Shown here: positions 22,200 to 32,400 of the stretch, one piece after another
Layout: every line of letters begins with the position of its first letter
Position numbering within the stretch: position 1 is the first letter of the stretch
Assembly: GCA_028752905.1 (NCBI GenBank)
Contig: JAQNBH010000011.1
Location: 8,031,625 to 8,095,624, forward strand
DNA from: Cladorhizidae sp. MBARI D1340-BT2
Taxonomy: Eukaryota > Porifera > Demospongiae > Poecilosclerida > Cladorhizidae
DNA length: 64,000 bases
Direction of reading: 5' to 3'
Program-made: the position numbers and the translations under genes
Notes under the pieces: generated by a model
Seen by the model: only the letters and a program-made list of their open reading frames with translations
What the model was told of the DNA's origin: nothing
The model's database searches: none

Positions 22200-22510
22200 A
22201 CAAGGCATTCCCCGCTGGACTGCCACTGAGAGATGCTGAAGGAAGTAAGCACGGGCATTCACCTCCCCAGTCTTTGCCTTATCCTGAGGCTGAGCTCCTT
22301 CAGGAAAGCCATCGACCTGTTCCCGATGACCCCCAATGACTCGATGGCCACAGGCACAAAAAGTGGCAAGGATCTAGGCTGCCACTTTTTTCTCCTCAGT
22401 CATAGCAGCTCCAGCTCCAGGACCACTCACTGCTGCACCCCGATATGACTGGGAAAATGTATCTGGAAGGTTGCATCCCATACCAGTTGCTTGCCATTCT
22501 TCCATATTTT
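22200..22510 (-). pseudogene. LINE reverse-transcriptase C-terminal remnant, left arm
   Basis: The minus strand reads, across frameshifts, DTFSQSYRGAAVSGPG, then a PVAIESLGVIG-type block, then LSVAVQRG. These are the conserved C-terminal segments found after RT in many animal LINE ORF2 proteins. The mirror copy is 28,535-28,860. Nothing upstream of the fragment resembles RT, so only the end is left. Confidence 0.6.
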
Positions 22511-23800
22511 AATTAATTTATTTATTATTATTTACCCATTATTATATACATAATTATGAAATATCAGAGTCCATTCACACCGAATTATTTAATTTTTTTA
22601 CATTTATTTTATTTTGATTCAGCTTATTTCTTACAAGTCAACAGCAAGATTAAGTCAATGACTTTTAGAGGATGTAAATGCTGTACATGTAATAATTATA
22701 TGAATAACAAAACATTTTACCATGTGATAAATTACCATGTGATAAATTAATAACAACAACAATAAGAAAAAATGTTTTAATTACAAGAAAGGAAGCAAGA
22801 CTGAACCCACGTAAACCACAGACCCTTTACCATTTCAATATAAAAGCAGAACAATATTGGTGAATTAAATAGCCTGTTTCCTTTCATAGTTGCTGTACGT
22901 ATGTGTGTGTGTGTTGCCCCCCCCCCCCCCCCCTCCCATATTGTAGTTGATTGATGGAGGACCACACAGAATGATACATAGTGCCACTCAGAGTTTTGTT
23001 GTTGGATACATCACATATCAATAAATGCCTTGTCTTGTTGCTATATATGTACCCACTTATGTGGCACTAACATCAGAACAAGCACATCCTTGCTGCTATT
23101 GTTGACTGAATTCATTCATATAGGGTCCTTTAAGGACTTTGTAACAGTTGAACAGGAGAACTCCACCCACCAAACAGCCGAGCTGAGTTGAAGCCATTTA
23201 AAAAAGATACAAGCATTTACCTAGCTTCTTGATAATCAGCTTGAATTTATTCACTTAGCATTTTGGCTAGATGCTCAAACCTTCATCAGGAATTCCTGAT
23301 GAAGCATTAAATTTTTAGCAAATTCTCTGGTAGACCACAAACATTAATGGACAATTTACCCGTTAAAATAATGAGCACCAAATATAATACCAACTTTTGG
23401 AAATAATTGGTCGTTAATTACGGTCCTGTGTTTGCGTTGAACATTAGTAAATTTTAGCTTCATTTCTTTTTGACCATTAGCTATATAATTAATTTTTGCT
23501 TTTAAGTTAAAAAACAAATGTCTTGTTTGTATTTGATTTTCATGTTGAAGAGAACGCCTGGAGATTGTAAACTAGATTAGCCTGGCAAGTGAAAACAGGC
23601 TGCACAGTTAAATAGCTGATGTGAGAACTTACCACAGATAGCAAAACAAGCTAGCCAGAAATCGAACAAACAAACCAAGACCTTAATATATAAACGCTGC
23701 AAGCCTCTAAAAGCACCTCCTGCATAAACTCTCTTACCAAAATTAATTTGCTGCTGCACTGGCAGATGAGAAAAGGCTGCATGGCTAGGAGTTGATGGTG
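22511..23800. other. Inner palindrome arm, AT-rich, no gene seen
   Basis: This pairs with about 27,335-28,534 up to roughly 23,510. It contains a 17-base C run at 22,917-22,933 (seven G at the mirror site near 28,058) and a perfect 24-bp palindrome at 23,281-23,304 centred on GGAATTCC. No protein family is recognisable. From 23,510 the sequence is unpaired. Confidence 0.6.
23281..23304. repeat. Perfect 24-bp palindrome
   Basis: CTTCATCAGGAA at 23,281-23,292 is followed directly by its exact reverse complement, TTCCTGATGAAG. The right-arm counterpart near 27,695 keeps only one half. Confidence 0.95.
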
Positions 23801-24575
23801 GAAATAGGTACTCGGAGTGGACATAGGTACTCAGGGTGGACATAGGTACTCGGGGTGGACATAGGTACTCGGGGTGGACATAGGTACTCGGGGTGGACAT
23901 AGGTACTCGGGGTGGACATAGGTACTCGGGGTGGACATAGGTACTCGGGTGGACATAGGTACTCGGGGTGGACATAGGTACTCAGGGTGGACATAGGTAC
24001 TCGGGGTGGACATGGGTACTCGGGGTGGACATAGGTACTCGGAGTGGACAAAGATACTCGGGTTGGACATAGGTACTCGGGGTGGACATAGGTACTCAGG
24101 GTGGACATAGGTACTTGTGGTGGACATAGGTACTCGGGGTGGACATAGGTACTCGGGGTGGACATAGGTACTCGGGGTGGACATAGGTACTCGGGGTGGA
24201 CATAGGTACTCGGGGTGGACATAGGTACTCTGGGTGGACATAGGTACTCGGGGTGGACATAGATACTCGGGGTGGACATAGGTACTCGGGGTGGACATAG
24301 GTACTCGGGGTGGACATAGGTACTCGGGGTGGACATAGGTACTCGGGGTGGACATAGGTACTCGGGGTGGACATAGGTACTCGGGGTGGACATAGGTACT
24401 GGGGTGGACATAGGTACTCGGGGTGGACATAGGTACTCGGGGTGGACATAGGTACTCGGAGTGGACTTAGGTACTCAGGTTGGACATAGGTACTCGGGGT
24501 GGACATAGGTACTCGGGGTGGACATAGGTACTCGGGGTGGACATAGGTACTCGGGGTGGACATAGGTATTCGGCT
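23800..24575. repeat. 19-bp minisatellite in the palindrome centre (about 40 copies)
   Basis: The unit is GGGGTGGACATAGGTACTC, with occasional single-base variants and a few 1-2 bp deletions. The period is not divisible by three and no unit has a minus-strand stop, so long frames rich in STYVHPEYLCPP arise; they are by-products. It is not present in either arm. Confidence 0.97.
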
Positions 24576-25717
24576 CATTAACATGCTCAAGCTTTTTTCT
24601 TTTTTCTTGCTCACCTCTCAATGTTTAGCATTCTTTAATACTTTACTAGTATTTTGACGGGTGGATGTTTGGTGCTCAGCTTTATACATACGTCATGTGC
24701 TGCAATAATAAGTTTTCTGCATTGAGGGTTTGCTTCACTCACCAATGGATGAGTCACTCACTTCCACAAAATGGGAAGGGTCATCATTTGGAGAAAGATC
24801 AAGAAAGTGGCAAAGCTTGAAAAAAGATAACTTTCTGCAGAGGCAAGTGAGAATGGGCTGTATGGTAAATAGCTGACAGGAAACTATACTGGAGTATCCT
24901 TCGGACATAACTACTCAATTTATCAGTTATGGAGGTGAGGTTCACCATTTTGTATATATTATGCAGAAACTGCTATTAATCTTGGTAAGGTAAAGGCGCA
25001 TACTGTACGGCCGCTCTATGGGCTGAGAGAGCTTACTACTTAGCATATTTAGGAAGGATAACAGTTGATACAGTCGGTAGAAGAGTGATGAAGACCATCT
25101 GAACACATGAAATAATGTCAAGAGAGCAACTATCACTTGAATAAATTCTTGTCATCTTGTGCATGATATTCACTTCAAATTCCTGCAGAAAGTACTGCCT
25201 GATGATTCACTCTTACTTAGTAGAATCTGTTTCTTAAAAGTGGAGGTGTCCAACTCCTCCCACAGCCACACCTCTTCATGCACATTAGGTGAAGATAATT
25301 GATTTTTTCCCCGCGTTTTGTTTTGTTTCTGTTACTTCTTTTTATTCCTCTCTTTCCTCCTCACACCTGCCCACCACTCCATGCAATGCATTCACTTCTT
25401 GCTGGGAATACAAATTTAACTCTCATGTGAAGTGCGGTAGCACTCCACATACTATATTAATTTCTTAGCACTATAGCCAATATTAGCTCCAAAAAGGCTC
25501 CCATCCTGCCTTAAATCCTTAAGTAAGATAGTAAACCAGGGGGTAAGAAACCTTTAGAAGTGTGGACAAAACCTTGAGAATCCATCTTCAAGGAAGTAAG
25601 CTTCTGTCCACGTTTGTTTCCATATTTCAACCGCATAACTTCATATAATTTCATAAAAAACTAGACTGCAAATGTTCCAGTCCACAACTACCCTGTCTGG
25701 ATTGCAGTAAAAAGATT
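24576..25717. other. Unpaired centre, no gene seen
   Basis: This is single-copy sequence within the window, AT-rich with a CT-rich patch near 25,310-25,380. No transposon end, protein family or RNA gene could be recognised. Confidence 0.5.
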
Positions 25718-26062
25718 TTGTTACCAGACACTTTAGGTGATGCAACTAAGCTGGCTCATAGGGTATTGGCGAGTACAGTAGTGTCAGGGAGCATCCTGAC
25801 AACTGCCTCTGACACCTCTGGAGAAGGAGGAACAACCTGTGGGAATCACGTTGTGACTGCCTCTGACACCTCTGGAAAAGGAGGAACAACCTGTGGGAAT
25901 CTCTCACCTGATTACTCAACTACATCAGAAGGTGTAAAACCACAGAGACCAGAGAAGACAGACTACCCACAAAACCACTACGTGAACTGTGACAGAATCT
26001 ATAAAAGAGAAGAACAGCAAAGAGAGAAAAAGAACAAAGAAAGAAAGAAAGCGAACGATTAA
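25718..26062 (+). other. Unrecognised 114-codon open frame
   Basis: The frame contains a direct 45-bp duplication (TASDTSGEGGTTCGN and TASDTSGKGGTTCGN) and ends in a Lys/Glu-rich low-complexity tail. No family is recognised, and no splice or promoter signal clearly supports it. It lies in the unpaired centre and may be a chance frame. Confidence 0.2.
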
Positions 26063-26888
26063 GAAAGACAATTAAGACTGAGTAAGTCTATCATCGAACG
26101 AGATAGATTACTAGTGATATTGTGCTTATTGATATATGTTTTAATGTGCATTTGAGCCATTGTTTTATTGTTCTTTAATTCCTAACAAGCTCTAGTGAGG
26201 GAGTGAGGTTAGTGGTATTGGTCTTACCAAGGTCTTGAGGGCAAGAGGTGTGGTGCATCTAGGTTCTCAGACTAGGGTTTGGCGTCATCAGAAACTGCTA
26301 GTGGCTTATAAGAGGTCACAGGGAGAGAGTTTCTGACAAGTAGCACACTCTATATATAGGTTTGACCCTATTTTAAAATGTTTCTAAAAATATAAAGTTA
26401 ATATATCAGCCTAAGACTCACTTTGGAAGCTTCTTAGAACCCTACTCTGCCACCAAAACACTTCAAGCACACACCCCACACACATACACACAGACACACG
26501 CAAAAAAACTTTAAAACCGTAAAACTCATCTTCAAGATTTTGCATCTAGCTATAGATCCACTTTTATTCTTACATAATAATTTACAAACGTTCTTTAATA
26601 CCGGAAGATTCGAAAGTATTGCAGTGACCAACCTATGCAATAACTCTCAGCTGACATTTAAGATTTATCTGTAAATCAGCTCTCTGGATTTTGAAACTTC
26701 GGTCTTCATCCTGGGAAATTTAAAAAGTGGAAACAATACAACGCATCCACACTCGCTAATGTGTTTCACAACAAAATAATGCACGGGATTCAAGAATCGC
26801 CCCAACAGCAATACATCAGATGGGGGTGATTTCACATGCATAGTCTTGAGAGTTGAGACCCAGCAACTGCGTAGCTCCATCCTACATT
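26063..26888. other. Unpaired centre, no gene seen
   Basis: This is AT-rich unpaired sequence with a CA-rich patch near 26,470-26,500. Some minus-strand open stretches occur but resemble no known family. Confidence 0.5.
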
Positions 26889-26964
26889 TACTTGAAGCGC
26901 TGATCCCTCAGTGTGAGCTGGATGTGCTGCACCTTCTTCAAGAGCAATTCTCTCCATTTTCTGG
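26889..26964 (-). other. Possible last exon of an unknown gene
   Basis: On the minus strand, an AG after a TTTTGTTATAT tract precedes an open stretch reading KWRELLLKKVQHIQLTLRDQ, then RFK and TAA (26,889-26,891). The amphipathic composition looks coding. No partner exon or family was found, so this is only a candidate. Confidence 0.25.
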
Positions 26965-27489
26965 CTATATAACAAAACATTGGCTTAAAAATCAAAATGC
27001 TGATTAGAAAATAAATCTAGTACCAACCTGTTTCTTGCTCAGTAAAACACTAGAAAATTGGCCATACAGTAAACACGCTCATGCATCAAGTCTAGCTGAC
27101 CCGAGTCAGCAAGAAGCATATGTTTAGCTAACACAGGAAGTGATCAGTTGATTTCCTCAGAAGCTTACTCTCTAGCGCCTATAGTTATTTACAAAATCAT
27201 GTGTAACTACTTGTGATCCATAGGATACTTTAGTAATACACGTGGTAAATTATACCTATTAGTTTCTTATACTAAGTAACTTCTTTAGGTGGCTACTTTA
27301 ACATCAAAATCAAATCAGTTCATAATTTTTATATACAAACTTAAAAACAAAAATAAATTATGTTTTGGATTGCCTAGTCAAAAAATAAATGTTAAAAATG
27401 CTGACCACAAATAATAAAGACCAATTATAAAAAAGTCTGCATTATATTTGGTGCTCATTCTTCTTCTAATAGGTAACTCATCATATAAA

Positions 27490-27672
27490 TATTTCTGGTC
27501 TACATAGAGTATCTTGTTTCTGGTCTACATAAGTATCTTGTTTCTGGTCTACATGGAGTATCTTGTTTCTGGTCTACATGGAGTATCTTGTTTCTGGTCT
27601 ACATGGAGTATCTTGTTTCTGGTCTACATGGATTATCTTGTTTCTGGTCTACATGGAGTATCTTGTTTCTGG
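27490..27672. repeat. 25-bp minisatellite, right arm only (about 7 copies)
   Basis: The unit TGGTCTACATGGAGTATCTTGTTTC is repeated about seven times with minor variants. The left arm has a single related copy near 23,325. It sits just inside the inner end of the right arm. Confidence 0.95.
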
Positions 27673-28534
27673 TCGGCTAAAAATTTGATGCTTCCTGATG
27701 AAGGTTTGAGCATCTAGCCAAAAATGCTAAGTGAATAAATTCAAGCTGATAATCAAGAAGGTCATAGCTAGGTAAATTCTTGTATCTTTTTTAAATGGCT
27801 TCAACTCAGCTCGGCTGTTTGGTGGGTGGAGTTCTCCTGTTCAACTGTTACAAAGTCCTTAAAGGACCCTATATGAATGAATTCAGTCAACAATAGCAGC
27901 AAGGTTGTGCTTGTTCTGATGTTAGTGCCACATAAGTGGGTACATATATAGCAACAAGACAAGGCATTTATTGATATGTGATGTATCCAACAACAAAACT
28001 CTGAGTGGGACTATGTAGCATTCTGTGTGGTCCTCCATCAATCAACTACAATATGGGAGGGGGGGAGCAACACACACACACATACGTACAGCAACTATGA
28101 AAGGAAACAGGACTGCCCCCATTAGTATGCAGTAAGATAACCCTTTACTATTTAATTCACCAATATTGTTCTGCTTTTATATTGAAAGGTAAAGGGTATG
28201 TGGTTTACGTGGGTTCAGTCTTGCTTCCTTTCTTGTAATTAAAACATTTTTTCTTATTGTTGTTATTAATTTATCACATGGTAATTTATCACATGGTAAA
28301 ATGTTTTGTTATTCATATAATTATTACATGTACAGCATTTACACCCTCTAAAAGTCATTGTGACTTAATCTTGCTGTTGACTTGTAAGTAATAAGCTGAA
28401 AAACCAGAATAAAAATTAAAAAAATTTAAAAAAATTAAATAATTCGGTGTGAATGGACTCTGATATTGCCTGTTTATCATAATTATGTATATAATAATGG
28501 GTAAATAATAATAAATTAAAAAAATTAAAATATG
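27673..28534. other. Inner right arm, AT-rich, no gene seen
   Basis: This is the mirror of about 22,511-23,300. It has AT-rich runs and a CACACACA patch near 28,070. No coding content was recognised. Confidence 0.6.
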
Positions 28535-28860
28535 GAAGAATGGCAAGCAACTGGTATGGGATGCAACCTTCCAGATACATTTTCCCAGTCATATCGGGGT
28601 GCAGCAGTGAGTGGTCCTGGAGCTGTGTAGCTGCTATGACTGAGGAGAAAAAAGTGGCAGCCTAGATCCTTGCCACTTTTTGTGCCTGTGGCCATCGAGT
28701 CATTGGGGGTCATCGGGAACAGGTCGATGGCTTTCCTGAAGGAGCTCAGCCTCAGGATAAGGCAAAGACTGGGGAGGTGAATGCCCGTGCTTACCTCCTT
28801 CAGCGTCTCTCAGTGGCAGTCCAGCGGGGGAATGCCTTGTCTGTTCTGGGGTCGGTCGGG
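28535..28860 (+). pseudogene. LINE reverse-transcriptase C-terminal remnant, right arm
   Basis: The plus strand reads EEWQATGMGCNLPDTFSQSY, a GAAVSGPGAVAAMTEEKK block, then in another frame FVPVAIESLGVIGNRSMAFL, and finally RAYLLQRLSVAVQRGNALSV. These are conserved C-terminal motifs of LINE ORF2 proteins, here with two frame changes. It mirrors 22,200-22,510. Confidence 0.65.
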
Positions 28861-29101
28861 AGTTGAACTTGTTAGCTTTTTAGTTATTTATTTATGTATT
28901 TAGTTATTTTGATATAGCATGTGTTAATTAGGTGTTAATGAACTTGGTATGTTATGTTTGCTCTTTATAATAAATGTAATTGATAAATAATATATAATAA
29001 ATACATAAATAAATTAAAAGTGAATCGAAGGATGATAACTTTGGTACTTGATTCCCATGTTTACAATTAGCGTCACAGATGATAACTTTGGTACTTGTTC
29101 C

Positions 29102-29315
29102 TAGAGACAATCCTAGAGACAATTGGACTCTCTGTAGCCCTAGCTGAACTCATATACTATATTAACATTGCGTACGCATGGCCCTTTACCTAATACGTCC
29201 TTTACCCATTATGCATGCACTCACCATGCTTCAGTTACTGTGCACATTGCTAATGACGTGATCTATTTTGAGTCCAGTTCGATCTGTTAGTAAATGTACA
29301 GTGTACTATCTTCTA
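29102..29315 (+). repeat. Family D 5' LTR
   Basis: It starts with TAGAGACAATCC directly followed by TAGAGACAATTGG, a 12-bp duplication of the LTR start not present in the 3' LTR, and ends TATCTTCTA. The termini are TAGA...TCTA rather than the usual TG...CA. The sequence after it (TGCGCACAGTAACTC) is not an obvious TGG-type primer-binding site. Confidence 0.88.
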
Positions 29316-29427
29316 TGCGCACAGTAACTCAAGCATTGGCCCCTATTAGCCTCTAGCTATCTATAGCCATCTATTGAGTCGGGGGGATTTTTTTTGGTGC
29401 CGCCCCAATTAAGGCCCACCCGACCAT

Positions 29428-32400
29428 ATGGCTGTGGAATGCCCCTTCCCGGACTGTACCTTCAGCACTCCAGCCGATTTAAACCCTGCTGTCGCAGCAG
29501 TGGTACTCTCGACCCACGCTATCATTCATAGCCGCCCCATGAAGGCCAAACCAACCCCTGTCAAGCCACCTGAGGTATCCTCCGGGGGCACCACTGAGGG
29601 ATGGTCATATTTCCTCTCCCGCTGGCGCTCTTACTCCCAAGCAGTCGAGCTAACTGCCAGGGACACCACCATCCAGCTCCTTGAATGCTGTGACCAAAAG
29701 CTCAGGCGCGATGTCACCCGCAACTGCGTCGACCCTTTACCAATCGAGAATTTATCCGAGGAAAACCTACTCAAGGCCATCAGGGCTCTTGCTGTCAGGG
29801 AGGAAAACCCAAAGGTAGCCAGGGTGGCTCTGAGCAGGATGGTGCAAGACAGGGGAGAATCCATCCGCGCCTTCGCTGCCCGCCTACGCGGGCAAGCAGA
29901 AGTCTGCCGCTTCACCAAGAAGTGCACAGGCTGTGATCAGGTCTCCAACCAGGGGGAAGAAAGAGTCGCGGATCAGCTCTGCATCGGCCTAGCAGACACC
30001 GAAATCCAGGAGGACCTCCTCAAGCACCCGGACCAGGAAATGGGAGTCGAGGAGACGATACGATTCGTCGAGATCAGAGCAGCCGGCAAGAGATCAGCGG
30101 TAACCATGTGCACACCCACCTCCACGAACAGCCTCAAGGAAGATGAGGAAGGAGAGGCCATCTCCAGCACGTATCGTCGCCAGCAGAGACGCTACACCCC
30201 ACGAGCGGGAACTAGCCCCAAACAAGCACTACCCAGAGGCAACAACCACCCCACACCGAGGAACTCCTCCACCAAGGGCACAGGTCCGCCTCAACCAGGG
30301 ACCAGATCCACACACAACAACCGCGGCATATGTCAGTACTGCGGACTCCCCGGACACGGTGAGCAGGAACGTACGGCCCAGCGCCGTATCTACTGCCCCG
30401 CCTTTGGCACAACCTGCTCCTCCTGCGGCAGAGCCAACCACAACGCCACCATGTGCTGGCAGACGACGGAACACGAGAGCGCGGTATCAGAGGAACTGGA
30501 CACCATGACCGAAGGTGCCCTACACCATCAGACCTGGGACGCCCAATCAGGAGTGTGGAGCCAGAAGCGCTCACCCCCGCAACCCAACATCAACCTATGG
30601 ATCTCGGCCCGCACAGAGGACTTACGCCTACACGGACACACACTCCGAGTCGAGACCAAGCACCTCGCAGTCACGGGAATGGCCGACACCGGATGCCAGA
30701 GCTGCCTCGCCGGCCCAAGCCTCCTCACCGACCTCCGCCTGTCACCTGCGGACCTCATCCCTGTCAACCTACAGATGCGCTCCGCTTCAGGAACCAACCT
30801 ACCCATCTTGGGGGCAGCGCTACTTCGTATCAAGACCCAACCCACTGGCGTTGAAACGAGACAGATGGTGTATTTCTCGCCCATCGCGAGTAAGCTATAC
30901 CTCAGCCTTGCCACCTGCACGGACCTGGGACTGATCCCGCGGGACTTCCCTCTGAGCACGCCCATGCCCACCCCGGGTAACGACAAGGCGACGAGAGCAG
31001 CCCACCATGAGAACACCTTGCAGCACCTCCCAGACCACCCAACCGGACCACCCCGCCTCGGAAACCCAACCAGCACTCCCACACCAGCCACGGGAAATAG
31101 CCAGTCCGGGACACCGACGCTGACCCCCCAACCAAGATCCACCGGACCTCACCCCACACCAATCAGGATGAGTCACACCCCCGGGGGGGGAATACCCAAG
31201 ACATGCTCATGCCCGACCAGAGCACCACCACCCTCCAGACCTACCAGCCTCCCGTTCCCGCCCACCGAGGCCAACCGAGGCAGGCTAGAACAACACCTCC
31301 GCACCCTTTATGCAGCGAGCTCCTTCAACATCTGTGAGCATCAACCCCTCCCGATGATGTCAGGCCCCCCCCTGAGCCTAAGCATTGACCCTATCGCCAT
31401 CCCCAAACCCTGCCACACACCCATTCCCATCCCCATCCACTGGCAGGACGAGGTGAAGGCCGGTCTAGATCGTGATGTCAAGCTGGGAGTCATCGAGCAA
31501 GTCCCCCTGGGCACCCCGGACACTTGGTGCCACCGCATGGTTATTTGCACCAAGAAGAACGGGTCGCTCAGGAGGACCATCGACTTCCAGCAGCTAAATC
31601 GCCACGCCACCAGAGAAACACACCACTGCCAATCCCCATTCCACCAGGCCAGAGCCGTCCCAAGCAATACAAAAAAAACGATCTTCGACGCCTGGAACGG
31701 CTACCACTCTGTGGCCCTTGCTGACGAAGACAGGCATTTCACCACCTTCATCACCCCATGGGGTCGGTATAGATACAAATCTGCCCCCCAAGGATACATC
31801 GCTTCCGGCGACGCGTACACCGCCAGGTACGATGCCCTCGTCTCGCAAATCACCCGAAAAACCAAGTGCATTGACGACACCCTCCTCTGGGCACCCACCA
31901 TTGAGGAAGCATTCCACCAAGCCACAGAGTGGCTAGACGTGTGTGGACGCAATGGAATAACCCTCAACCCGAGCAAATTCCGTTTCGCGCAGGACGAGGT
32001 GGAGTTCGCCGGCTTTGAGATCACCATGTCTGAGGTCAAACCTTGTCGCAAGTACCTCCGAGCAATAGATGAATTCCCAATCCCCCAGGGCATCACGGAC
32101 GTCCGCGCCTGGTTCGGCCTTGTCAACCAGGTCGCATACGCTTTCTCTATGGCGTCCGTGATGTCCCCCTTCCGTGCACTTCTCAAGCCATTCACCCAAT
32201 TCTCCTGGAATGACGACCTACAGCACGCGTTTGACGCATCCAAGTCTGAGATCATCAGTCGCATAAAGGAAGGCGTCACCATTTTTGAGAAAGACCGACC
32301 CACCTGCCTGGCCACAGATTGGAGCAAGGACGGGATTGGGTACTGGCTCTTCCAAAAGCACTGCCAGTGCCCATCCCGCGAGATATTTTGCTGCAAAGAG

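Larger units (their letters stand above)
1..23510. repeat. Left arm of a giant imperfect inverted repeat
   Basis: This stretch pairs in reverse complement with about 27,335-48,163. Matching landmarks are position 1 with 48,163, the family B LTR edge 2,295 with 45,923, the ABHD-like exon 11,802-11,904 with 41,354-41,456, the family A outer LTR edge 20,315 with 36,445, and a LINE remnant near 22,200-22,510 with 28,535-28,860. The left arm is longer because it holds two hAT elements, an extra family A unit and a MITE. The outer end lies beyond the window. Confidence 0.93.

Noticed and set aside
22917..22933. 17-base C run as a functional signal
   Set aside because: It is a simple homopolymer whose length differs in the other arm, as expected from slippage.
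23800..24575. Possible CRISPR-like array
   Set aside because: The units are contiguous with no unique spacers, and the context is a metazoan genome full of retroelements.
23785..24614. Frames rich in STYVHPEYLCPPRVP repeats
   Set aside because: They come from the 19-bp minisatellite, whose period makes the same peptide appear in every frame.
27514..27717. 67-codon frame in the 25-bp repeat
   Set aside because: It is read-through of the minisatellite.
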